64,000 bases of DNA from Phyto melanocephala (Eukaryota > Arthropoda > Insecta > Diptera > Rhinophoridae), in assembly GCA_941918925.1 (NCBI GenBank), contig OW799233.1, positions 176,855,235 through 176,919,234 on the forward strand, written 5' to 3'. How positions within the stretch are numbered: the first letter of the stretch is position 1; each line of letters opens with the position of its first letter. The notes beneath the pieces were generated by a model. The model did no database searches, was not told where the DNA came from, and worked only from the letters and a program-made list of their open reading frames with translations. Of the stretch, positions 24,188 through 34,799 are shown piece after piece. The translations under genes were made by a program, and so were the position numbers.

Positions 24188-27100
24188 TTACAATTTCAAT
24201 TCTTCGGTGTCTGGTAGTTTGGCAAAGAATGATTGGACACGTTCTTCTGTTACGGCTTCTAATGTTTTTGGATTCCATTGGGGCTTTTGATCTTTATCGA
24301 TAAGTAGGGCTCGTACACCTTCTTTGAAGTCACTATTTTCTAAATGGCGCACGACCAAGCGATATTCCATGTTGAGACATTGTGGCAATGATAACTTAGC
24401 TCCCAATTCCAATTGACGAAATGTTACTTTTAATGAGGTGGGTGACATTTTTAATAAAATCTGTAAGTAAAGAACGAGCAGTTAATCAAAATAATAATTT
24501 TACAAAATGTGAGGTTCCTAATATGAAAATTTTAATGAACATTCTAATAATGGGATATTTATCAGGTATACGCATTAAAAAAAAAACGAAAAAATAAACA
24601 AGAGTGCTATATTCGGTCATGCCGAATCTGATAATACCCTTCACCATCATGTACATAGTATAATCCCACATCGTAGCTTAATCTATATTTCCTCGATTTT
24701 AAATTTGTACGTAGTTATCTGTATTCTACTAGTCAAGCCATTTCACTTGATACCCATATTAATGGGGTTAAAAAAATTAGTTCCGCAATTTTGTTTTAGA
24801 CACCACCTTGGACTTTAAATTTTTTAATTTAATTGTATTCTACTGGTTAAGCCCTTAGTGCTTATATTGCGCAAGTCAAGTCCTTTCAGATGATACTTTC
24901 GCAGTTGTCTAGAAATTGATTTTAGTTTGTAAATTTTTGAAATTTATGTATATTTTTCAAAAAAATTTTTTCCCTATAGTAGTAGTAGTAGTTTTATTTA
25001 ATCTTAGTGAATTAATTCCTAGATTAAAAAGAATTTTTACAGGCATTGGCTTCATAGGCCATCAGCTCTACTTGTAAATACAATTAGGTTTATAATAAAA
25101 TTAATTAAATTTTTTTTATACCCTTCACCTGTGGTGCACAAGGGCATATATAGCTTTGTCATTCCGTTTGTAGTTTCTACAATTTTCATTTCCGACCCCA
25201 TAAAGTATATATTTTCTGAAAGCTTATGAATAGAGGAGTCGATTAAGCCCTGACCGTCTGTCCGTCTGTCCGTGTGTTGGTTAAAATCAACTTTTAGAAG
25301 CAACTATATGTTCCTCAGATATGTATATGGTATCAATCTCTTGGAAATATCCAGGAATGAATCGCTATTGAAATTCAGCACAATCGCCCCATAACATAAT
25401 ATTTACATGTGAAAAACATACCAAAAAAAAAAAATATCAAAAATAAGAAAAAAATCTACAAAAAAAAAAATTAAAAAAAAATTTAATAAAATTTTTTTAA
25501 AAATTTTTCTAAAAATTTTTCTAAAAAAATTTTTTAAAAAAATTTAAAAAAAATAATAAAATATAAATAATATATTAAATAAAATAAAATAAAATTTTTT
25601 TGGCTCAGCTGGGATTCGATGCCACATTTATTCTAACGTGTACGTATGCACGTATTTTATATGGGATGAATGGTGATACAAACAATTGTTATTGCATGAC
25701 TACACGTTGTGAAGGGTATATAAGATTCGGCACGGCCGAATATAGCACTGTTACTTGTTTTATTAAATTTTGAGTTTTGTACTTTTTGCGAAGTTATAAA
25801 TCTTATTGATATTGATGGTAGTTGGCTTCTTTAGAAGGTCTAAGGCCGGATTATTGCCAAAAATTATTTGTCTTGGATTTAGGAAAATTGGGCAGGTGGT
25901 CAGGATGTGGTTTATTGTGAGAGGACAGATGCATCTATGGCAAATTGGTTGAACTGCGGGTTTCTTTAGAATCCATTCGTGTGAGAAGGTGGTGTGACCG
26001 AGACGTAAACTCGAGAATGTCCGGTAAGGGCTTTATTTAAAAGTTTTTAAGAATATCTCTACAAATAGTAGCAAAGGTACCTATAAATTATTCTATGGCT
26101 GAAAATGTTTAATTTTGGTGGTAAAAATATGGGAAAAAAACAGAGGCAGTCGTGTTTATTTGCTCATATCTCAGAAAGTTATGGGGAAATTGTTCTGAAT
26201 TTATATAGCGGTTCATTCCCGGATATTTCCAAAAGATTAATATTATACACAGATCTAAGGAACATATGGTTCCTTCTTAAAGTTGATTTCAAACAACACA
26301 CGGACAGACGGACAGACTGACACCCCTTCATAAGCTTTCAGAAAATATACTTTATATACTTTATGGGGTCGGAAATGAAAATTGTAGAAATTACAAACGG
26401 AATGACAAAGCTATATACCCTTGTGCACCACAGGTGAAGGCTATAAATATAATAACAGATTATTTAAAAGAAAAAATCATTTTTTGAATATATCTATGTA
26501 CTACATACTTACATATGTATGTATACTCTTGATATGTGTAATTTTTATTTCGAAATAAAATAAAATTATATATCTATATAAATAAAAGAGTAACGTGACT
26601 GGCTGACTGATTCATCATCGCACAGCCCAAACGCAAAGAGCTAGAGACATGAAATTTGGACAATCGGTTCCTCTTTCGATGTATAGCTCCACTAAGAAAG
26701 GATTTTTGAAAATTCGTACTTTAAGGGGGTAAAAAAGGGTAAAAACGGGTAAAATCGGTAATCTTATATCTACTAAACTAAAAACGATACAAATAAAATT
26801 GAAAAAGAATTGTAATTTGCACAAAATGTAAGCTGACAGGTGTCTGGCCTTTTTTTGAATTTTCAACCCCTAAGGGGAAAAAACGCGTAAAAACTGTAAT
26901 TTGGTACTTTTTTGGTGCCCTATGTAACTTCCAAACACATATAGCTAGAAAAAAAATTTAAACTGTTTTAAGTAGTCCGCAAAAAAATATTAATAGGAAT
27001 TCGGCAATTTTTTCAAATTCGCATGTATAAGGGGTAAAAATTTTCCCTTTTTTCGGTACTTTTTTTAAAAGAAACTTTTCTAATATTATTCAATGGGACA

Positions 27101-30100
27101 AAATTTGATCATTATTATTGCCTAATAGGATATGGACAAATATCAAGGTGAAATTTTTGGAAACCTTTTTGGGGACAAAAAAGGTACCAAAAAGGGGAAA
27201 ATTTCATAAAATGTATGTAATTCCTAATTTGACGGCCAATTTTCACAAAATTTATAATTGGGATTTCACCAGACATAAAAAATTATGTAATTTAGTAAAA
27301 ATTTAAACACATTCAAAAGAGTTTGGTACTTTTTAGAACATAATTACTTTTTTGCAAAAAAGAGTAGATTTACTGACTTTAAATCATGTCTATTAAAATA
27401 TTTTGTTACATAGATATTTGAAGATTTTAAACTTGGAATTTGGAACTTGGACCAAAAATGTACTTTTTCGCTTTTCTATGGTACTTTTTGTATTTTCAAC
27501 GTTTGCGAAGCTAGAATTTTGAAATTAGTGGCAATTGATACAAGGTGAGACTGAAAATGTTATGGTCAACCAAAAAGGTACTTTTTTGAATTTTAATGGT
27601 ACTTTTTGTATTTTCTACGTTTATGAAGGTAGGATTGTACAATCAAGGACTATTGATTCCAAGTGAGATTGAAAATGTTATAGGTTATCAAAAAGGTACT
27701 TTTTTGAATTTCTATGGCACTTTTTGTATTTTCAACGTTTATGACGGTAGGATTGTACAATCAAGGACTATTGAATCCAGGTGAGACTAAAAATGTTATG
27801 GGCGACCAAAACGGTACTTTTTTGAATTTGTGTGGTACTTTTTGTATTTTCAACGTTTGCGAAGCTAGAATTTTGAAATTAGTGACTATTGATACAAGGT
27901 GAGACTAAAAATGCTATGGGCGACCAAAAAGATACTTTGTTGAATTTTTATGGTACTTTTTGTATTTTCAACGTTTGTGAAGCTAATATTTTGATACTAT
28001 TGATACAAGGTGAGACAGAAAATGTTATGGTCGACCAAAAGGGTACTTTTTGAATTTTTATAGTACTTTTTGTATTTTCCACGTTTGCGAAGCTATAATT
28101 TCGAAATTAGTGGCTATTAATACGAGGTGATACTGAAAATGTTATGGGCGACCAAAAAAGTACTTTTTTAAATTTTTTATTTTATTTATTTATATATAAT
28201 TCATCGAGCCCTTGTGGGCCATATATGATTAATATAAATGTTATAATTATGCAATGAAATAAAAATATGTATATATAGACAAATGAAGTAAATATATGAA
28301 ATATACAAGAGAAGAAAAAAAAATAACAATTTAATAATAGCAAAATAAGGCCATATTTATCAGTACTAAACAGCAGTTAATAATCTATCTATCTGAATTT
28401 TTATGGTTCTTTTTGTATTTTCAATCTTAGTGAAGCTAAAATTTCGAAATTAGTGACACAAGTGATACAAGGTAAGACTGAAAATGTTTTGAGCGACCAA
28501 AAAAGTACTTTTTGTATTTTCAACATTTGTGAAGCTAGAATTCGAAATTAGTGACACAAGTGATACAAGATGAGACTGAAAATGTTTTGAGCAACCAAAA
28601 AGGTACTTTTTGATTTTTTTTTACTTCTTGTACTTTCAACGTTTGCGAATTAGAACTTCGAAATAAGTGACTTTTAATACAAGGTAAGACTGACAATGTT
28701 ATGGGCGACCAAAAAGGATCTTTGTGAATTTTTATTTTACTTTTTGTGTGTTATACGTTTATAAAGATAATATTGGTTCAAATTGAGAATAAAAATGATA
28801 AGGGCAAAACAAAAGGTGTTTTCTTTAGGATTTTTATTTCACTCTTTGCCTTTTCGCATTTTTATTGTACTTTTTGTATTATTACGTTTGTAAACATAGA
28901 TTCTTAAAATAAGTGATTTTTATCCAAATTCTAACTCTAAATGTTATGAACGACAAAAAATTCTTATTTTTGTATACATAGAATTCTGAAAGTAGGTACT
29001 AATAATCCAAGTTATCTTTGAAGATTATAGTGAAGGACAAAATGTTATTTTTTTAAGTCATTTTTGCATATTGTGAATTTAAAATATATATTTTAAATAT
29101 ATATATATACTAGTATTTAATCAGCTGAATGCGTTTTTTTATATACAATTTATAGTTACCAAATTTTTTTTAAATGTTTCTGCAATTTTATTTATTTTTT
29201 TATTTTTATTCTACAATCAATTTCAGTTGGTTTAAAACATAAATAAAACATAACCGTAAATAAAAAGTTTTTTGCATTAGTTTTTTTTTTTAATTATTAA
29301 AATTAATGAAGAAAATAAAAAAATTGTGTGACAGATTATGTATATAAAAAATGCGTTTTTTAATTGTTGCGATGTACATATACATCATATGAATATGACT
29401 TGCATCCACATAAGGTAATAGCACATAGGTGATAAAGAGAGACACATTTTTAGACTGAAATATTTTTTTAATATATGGAGTTTGTTATATGTATGGTAGG
29501 ACACAAAAAAATTGTCATCTAGGCTGAAACCACTACCTGCTAAGAGTAATTTATATGCAACGACGAATTGTATATTAGGGATTGAAAAGTTAAACGTTTA
29601 ATTTAATAAAATTCGATTAAAAAAGGAATATATGTATGTATATTTGGACAAAACCCTAATTAATAATGGTAAACATTGTACTAATTTACCTCCTTAGTAT
29701 TATTAGCCCATCCACTGCCATCGCTCTTAAGATTCTCAATAATTTCTTCGACGCTTTCACCGGTAAAACATTTATTGATTTGATCCAAATGTGGTTCCAA
29801 AGTAAATGGTTTTGGCGACGGGTTATTGAATTTGTTTAATATTTCGGAAACTTCATCGGCATCAGGACAATTTAAAAGTGCCGTTTCTAATTCAGCAATT
29901 TTAGAACTTTCACAATAGTGAGTTGCAATGCCGGCTTTTAAAACATCTTCACCCTTTAAGCGTACACCGGTAAGTCCCAAATACAGACCAAGTTTGCCTT
30001 GCAGACGTGGTAGAAAATATGATCCACCGACATCAGGAAATAGTCCAATAGCTGTTTCAGGCATGGCAAACAAAGTTCGTTCGGTTGCTACGCGATATTT

Positions 30101-31133
30101 CCCATGCACAGACAAACCAACACCACCTCCCATAGTAATGCCATCGATTAGAGCAATGAAGGGTATTGTATAATTTCCTATTAAGGCATTTGTGTTATAT
30201 TCCTCACGAAAGAAACTTTTTGACTCTTCGCTAGGTCCAGATTCTATCACAGCACGTACATCGCCGCCAGCACAGAAAGCTTTTTCACCGGTACCTTTGA
30301 TAATCACCAAAGATTTGGTAGTTTCGCATTTCTTTAAGTGTCTGTAGATTTTGCGAATCATATCTACGTTAATAGCATTTAAAGCCTTGGGACGGTTCAA
30401 AATTATCATACCTATTAGAAATTATAATTTTTAAAGAATTGTTATTAACACAAACAATATTTACTTACCTTTGTCAGATGATTCTGTAGCCAAAACAGAA
30501 CTTGACATCTTACGTATGACCGGTGTGTTAACATGATTGGTGAACGAAGGCAAGGTACGATGACCAAAAGCATATATGATACGTTGAAGGGGCTAAACAG
30601 AGTGAATTATTTAATTAAAAAAAAATTGACTTGTTGTTTATTTTAACAACGCAAATAATTATGTAGGTATAGAACAGAACAAAAGAAAACACACACACAA
30701 AACCACACCTCTTATGCTAATTGTTCACACAATGTTCGTTTGCCGTATACATTGTATTATTTCACAATTGGCTAATTCACATGGGTGTCCTAAGTGTCGT
30801 AGTGGAAACTGACAATTACCAAAAATGTTTAAAATGTCTCAAAAATTTACCAAGCAATACAAAACTTTTTAATCATTTTAAAATTTTTGGGAAATTATGA
30901 TATTTATGACAATATTATACTTAGGACACTCTTGTGAATTAGCTAATTGTAAGTACATATACATTTTGTTTACTTTGTTTCATTGAAAACTTTAAGCAAT
31001 ATACATATGTAAGCAGAAAAAAACTTGCATTCAAGCGGCAGGTCCATTGTTTAGTTATTTTTAATAGGTATAGAAATAAACATCCTTGATTTTGGACACT
31101 TACCATATTGCTTGTTGGATTCACAAAGTTCAT
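24188..31133 (-). CDS. Hibch: 3-hydroxyisobutyryl-CoA hydrolase, mitochondrial
   Basis: Four exons on the minus strand: 31133-31104, 30592-30469, 30411-29690 and 24460-24188, all GT-AG and in frame, giving 382 residues (human HIBCH is 386). The first 48 residues include basic residues and few acidic ones ([20 protein letters not shown]), consistent with a mitochondrial presequence. The crotonase fold follows: [28 protein letters not shown] (oxyanion hole), [13 protein letters not shown], and [14 protein letters not shown] with the catalytic Glu and Asp. The last exon carries the diagnostic [14 protein letters not shown] and [11 protein letters not shown]. The enzyme releases 3-hydroxyisobutyrate from its CoA ester in valine breakdown in the matrix. 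Intron 3 is 5.2 kb and consists mostly of mobile elements. Confidence 0.97.
24596..24965 (-). mobile_element. Truncated HINE in Hibch intron 3
   Basis: It starts with the reverse hairpin end (AACAAGAGTG, ATTCGGTCATGCCGAAT) and degrades towards 24965. The TATACCC terminus is absent. Confidence 0.65.
24970..25125 (-). mobile_element. 3' end of a non-LTR retrotransposon, distal part
   Basis: On the minus strand the sequence ends in AAAACTACTACTACTACTA, a trinucleotide-repeat tail typical of I-like LINEs. It is the continuation of the ORF2 fragment at 25763-26032, separated from it by the HINE at 25126-25759. Confidence 0.55.
25126..25759 (+). mobile_element. HINE inserted into a LINE fragment
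   Basis: The left end is TTATACCCTTCACCTGTGGT; the core has GTCTGTCC repeats at 25256-25272; the right end is the ATTCGGCACGGCCGAAT hairpin and TTACTTGTT. It separates the LINE ORF2 end from its tail, so it is the younger insertion. Confidence 0.8.
25763..26032 (-). pseudogene. I/Jockey-superfamily LINE ORF2, C-terminal fragment
   Basis: The minus-strand frame is open over about 85 codons to a stop at 25763. It reads [19 protein letters not shown], then a zinc knuckle CHRC-x7-H-x4-C ([18 protein letters not shown]). This knuckle after the reverse transcriptase is characteristic of I- and Jockey-type ORF2. It is 5'-truncated at about 26032, next to another HINE. Confidence 0.75.
26035..26447 (-). 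mobile_element. Truncated HINE copy
   Basis: Reverse orientation, from the GTAGCAAAGGTACCTATAAA block to CACCACAGGTGAAGGCTATA. The hairpin end is missing. Confidence 0.65.
26573..28800 (+). mobile_element. Helitron-like 5' end followed by a 118-bp minisatellite
   Basis: TCTATATAAATAAAAGAGTA at about 26573 resembles a Helitron 5' end and is followed by a GTGACTGGCTGACTG motif. From about 27430 to 28790 a unit containing TACTTTTTGTATTTTCAACG repeats roughly every 118 bp (27480, 27598, 27717, 27834, 27953 and onward), interrupted at about 28165-28400 by unrelated AT-rich sequence. No 3' CTAG end was identified. There is no coding potential beyond short ORFs produced by the repeat. Confidence 0.55.
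28801..29689. other. Remaining Hibch intron 3
   Basis: Degenerate minisatellite tail to about 29060, then AT-rich sequence. Nothing else was recognised. Confidence 0.5.
30776..30938. mobile_element. hAT-like MITE in Hibch intron 1
   Basis: TTCACATGGGTGTCCTAAGT at the left is matched by ACTTAGGACACTCTTGTGAA at the right. Flanks are TTGGCTAA and TTAGCTAA, an 8-bp duplication with one mismatch. It is 163 bp and non-coding. The ends resemble those of the large inverted repeat at 44.5 kb. Confidence 0.75.
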
Positions 31134-31643
31134 TCAAAGTTTCAAAATATTGCGCAATCGAATTTATCAAGAGAACTATTGTCGAAAATTGTATTGTGCT
31201 AAAAATTGTATTCTGCGCCGAAAATTTAAAGAAATGTGCCTCAAGGTATATTAATGCACAAATAAATATAATTATACATACATAAATATATTTTGCCGAC
31301 CCTTATTTATATTACTGGTAGTCGTATCTTAACAGCTGAATTTTAATATACAACACTTTAAGAATTACGGCTGTCAAAGTTCATATATAAAAACAAAATA
31401 TTTTTTGGCACTACAACTTGAATTGACAATCTTCATATACAAAAAAACAAAAAACGATAAATTTAACACAATTTGCAATAACCTTATATGTAACTAGTGC
31501 ATGACATTTTGCTTTGTCTTTTTTGCAGTGCTACCACCATAAGTGTAAATATTTATATCGTGTGCAGTGTTGCCACGGCTCATAGAACACAACACATGTA
31601 TTGTCGTTCGTGAATTATAGTGTCCTATATGTAAGGTTTTATG
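31134..31643. other. Upstream region of Hibch
   Basis: No ORF or repeat end was recognised. The Hibch promoter and 5' UTR should lie here, but no clear core motif was seen. Confidence 0.4.
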
Positions 31644-32190
31644 CAAGGCGAATTCATAGCAGGTGAACTTTTTAGCCCAGCTGTTCATCAGCTGTAAACG
31701 AAGTTTAAGAACAAAATGTCAAAATTTGTGTTTTTATGTTTGTTTACATTCGTTTGCCGGAAAATTTTAATAAATGTTTAAAAGGTGAAAAAATTTAATG
31801 TCTATGGATAAAACAGCTTGGATTCAATATATATATATATGTATGTACATTTGTGTTTTAGTTAAACGACTAACAACTTGTAAAAGTTTTCGTGAAAAAA
31901 TGCCTTCCAGCGTGATGTGTAGAAAAAATATTTTAAGACTAGTGAAACTTTATTTCGTGTACTTAATGATGAGCAAAATATACAAATACATATATATAAA
32001 GTTAAAAAAATATATATTAAAATTGTTTAATTTTAGTGTGACTTGCATAATTTGTTTAAAAAAGTGTAAGCAAATGTGTGTTTGTGTTTAGTCAGAAAAT
32101 TTTTGACAATTAGGTTTAAATATACAAAAACAAAATACATGTAGTTTAGTGTTGTTGTAGGGAAGAGATCACCTAATTGAATTCGCCTTG
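31644..32190. mobile_element. TIR element, CAAGGCGAATTC family, 547 bp
   Basis: The ends are CAAGGCGAATTCATAGCAGG and its counterpart CACCTAATTGAATTCGCCTT plus G. GTTTTATG is duplicated on both sides (31636-31643 and 32191-32198). The interior has only short ORFs. Confidence 0.8.
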
Positions 32191-32365
32191 GTTTTATGTT
32201 TCACATAGAACGCAATAATGTACGAACGACTGTATGACGGTATGTTATATATGTTTCTAAGAATACATATGTACATACGTTGTTAAGAAAATTTTTTTCT
32301 CTTGTAAGAATTTGTCGCTACCTAAAACATATGTGCAATTGAATAATAAATTGCACATCTTGTTT

Positions 32366-32790
32366 TTATACCCTTCACCTGTGGTGCACAAGGGTATATA
32401 TAGCTTTGTCATTCCGTTTGTAATTTCTACAATTTTCATTTCCGACCCCATAAAGTATAAGTCCTGACCGTCTGTCCGTGTGTTGGTTGAAATCAACTTT
32501 TAGAAGCAACTATATGTTTCTCAGATCTCTATATGGTATCAATCTCTTGGAAATATCCAGGAATGAATCGCTGTTGAAATTCAGCACAATCGCCCCATAA
32601 CTTTCTAAGATATAAGCAAAAAACCACGACCACCTCGTTTTTTTCACAATTACAACAACAACCTACATACATACTGGTTAAAGTAAACGTGGCATCGAAT
32701 TCCAGCTGAGACAAAAAAATTTTATTTTATTTACATTTTATTTTTAATTTTTTTAAAAAAATTAAATTTAAATTGTATGCATCCCAACAA
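32366..32790 (+). mobile_element. Truncated HINE copy
   Basis: Left end TTATACCCTTCACCTGTGGT, short GTCTGTCC core, then the CACGACCACCTCG block. The hairpin end is missing and a complete copy begins 60 bp later. Confidence 0.7.
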
Positions 32791-32850
32791 CAATTATATA
32801 ACACATGCATTTTGCTTTTGTATATACTTATGTATTTTGTAACACACAAT

Positions 32851-33622
32851 TTTTATACCCTTCACACAGTGAAAAAGGGTATATATAGGTTTGTCATTCC
32901 GTGTGAAATTTCTACAATTTTCATTTCCGACCCCATAAAGTATATATTTTCTGAAAGCTTATGAATAGAGGAGTCGATTAAGCCCTGACCGTCTGTCCGT
33001 CTTTCCGTCTGTCCGTCTGACCGTCTGTCCGTGTGTATGTTGAAATCAACTTTTTGAAGCCCCCCGACATAGGTTGGACCCGGGTAAGGTATTAAAATAT
33101 CAGAAATATTCGGGAGTAGATCGGTATTGAAAATCAGAAACATCGGTACATAAACAACTGAGATATGAGCAAAAACCCACGACCACCTCGATTTTCTTTT
33201 CATAAAAACAACATTACAACAACAACATACATACATACAAACGTGTATACTGGTTAGAGAAAACGTGGCATCGAATCCCAGCTGAGGCAAAAAATTTTTT
33301 TTTTAAATTTTTTAAAATTTTTTTTTTTAATTTTTTTTTTATTTTTTTTTTTATTTTTTATTTAATATATTATATATATTTTTATTATTATTTTTTTTTA
33401 TTTTTTTTTTTAAATTTTTTTTTTATTTTTTTTTTTGTTTTATATATATTATATATGTATATAATAATTTTTTTTTTTTTTAATTTTTTTTTTAAATTTT
33501 TTTTTTTTAAATTTTTTTTTTGTTTTTTTTAACATACATACGTGAATTTACTGTTATTGCATGACTACACGTTGTGAAGGGTATATAAGATTCGGCACGG
33601 CCGAATATAGCGCTTTTACTTA
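32851..33622 (+). mobile_element. HINE copy nearly identical to 13340-14115
   Basis: Over the first 440 bp only a few substitutions separate it from the 13340 copy, and the open frame across both differs by one residue. Most differences are in the poly-A/T tract. The right end is the ATTCGGCACGGCCGAAT hairpin followed by ACTTA. The similarity implies recent transposition or gene conversion. Confidence 0.82.
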
Positions 33623-33690
33623 TTTTCTTTTTTTTTTGATAATTTTTTATAACCTTCAATGTAAAACTTTATACATACATATGTATAGGT

Positions 33691-34418
33691 CAAGGCGAAT
33701 TCAATAATACAAAGCAAGGCGAATTCACTATCAGGTGATAACATCCCTGCAACCAAGGCGAATTCATACAGGTGAAATTATCAGCCTAGCTGATGAGGAA
33801 TGCTACAGTCAAACTCCATGTATAAAAAATTATTGTGTATTTTTTATATGTGGCGTCTGACAGCGAACATCACAGCGAATTCGCCGTTGCATATACCTGT
33901 ATGAATTCGTCTTGCCTGCAACAAACACAAAAAGGCCAAGAGAATGTCAAAACACAAAAAAAAACAAATTTTTTTTTTACTTTTAATTAAAATTTTATTT
34001 TCATAAATTTAGGCGAAAAGTTTTAAAATAAATAAGTATTTTTAATTTATTACATAAATTTGTGCTAGATTATATCACATATTTGTGTTTTTTTGAATAT
34101 TTTTCCCAATTCCAATTATTCCAATTATGAATTGTATTCTACTTATTTTCCAGTAAGTTATTGCACAAATATTAGTATTTTTACATATATTTTTCACAAA
34201 TTTTACCACTTTTATATAAATTTTAGACTAACGCACATAAAAAATAATTTAAATATAAACAAACTTTGATATTGTGCCGTAAAAATAAAAGGAGCAAAAA
34301 ACAATCAGCTGGCTTCTTAACATCACCTGATACTGAATTCGCCTTGAATGGTCCCTAGAAGTAGGCAACAGCTGATGATCAGCTGATGTAATAAGTTCAC
34401 CTTTTTGAATTCGCCTTG
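33691..34418. mobile_element. Composite CAAGGCGAATTC-family element with nested copies
   Basis: The outer ends CAAGGCGAATTC (33691) and GAATTCGCCTTG (34418) are flanked by GTATAGGT on both sides, a perfect 8-bp duplication. Inside are further ends of the same family: CAAGGCGAATTCACTATCAG at about 33713, its partner ending near 34337, and a complete nested copy at 33754-33914. Confidence 0.8.
33754..33914. mobile_element. Nested CAAGGCGAATTC-family element
   Basis: The ends are CAAGGCGAATTCATACAGG and CCTGTATGAATTCGTCTTG. CCTGCAAC flanks both sides (33746-33753 and 33915-33922). It is 161 bp and younger than the surrounding element. Confidence 0.82.
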
Positions 34419-34486
34419 GTATAGGTATTTTCGTTTTGAATTTTTTAAAACATTTTAAACTAATTGAAACTACAAATTATTTAAGG

Positions 34487-34790
34487 CCATGACTGACTAT
34501 CCTACAAAGTCGTGCGATTATGTCAAATAAAAATCTGATAGTTTTCTGTCCTACATGAAAAAATCGCAACAAAATGTGTTATTGGATGCCACACTGTCAT
34601 ACTTGCTTAGAAAAAGCAACTCTGATCGCACAGAAACTATTATTTTATGAAAATTTTCAAAAGATTATCAAATCGGACTCACTTGTCAAAAAATCTGACA
34701 CACATGTACACTTTGTGTCCACACTATCACACTTTCTGAACACACATACAATTTTTGACATATCGAACGACTAAATCTGATAGTCAGTCA
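34487..34790. mobile_element. MITE with about 40-bp imperfect inverted ends
   Basis: GCCATGACTGACTATC near 34487 is inverted as GATAGTCAGTCATCGC near 34790, with pairing extending about 40 bp inward with mismatches. No clear target duplication was found, so the exact ends are uncertain. Confidence 0.6.
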
Positions 34791-34799
34791 TCGCCTTTA

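Noticed and set aside
27596..27902. 62-codon ORFs in 27.5-27.9 kb as a gene family
   Set aside because: They are frames created by the 118-bp tandem repeat.
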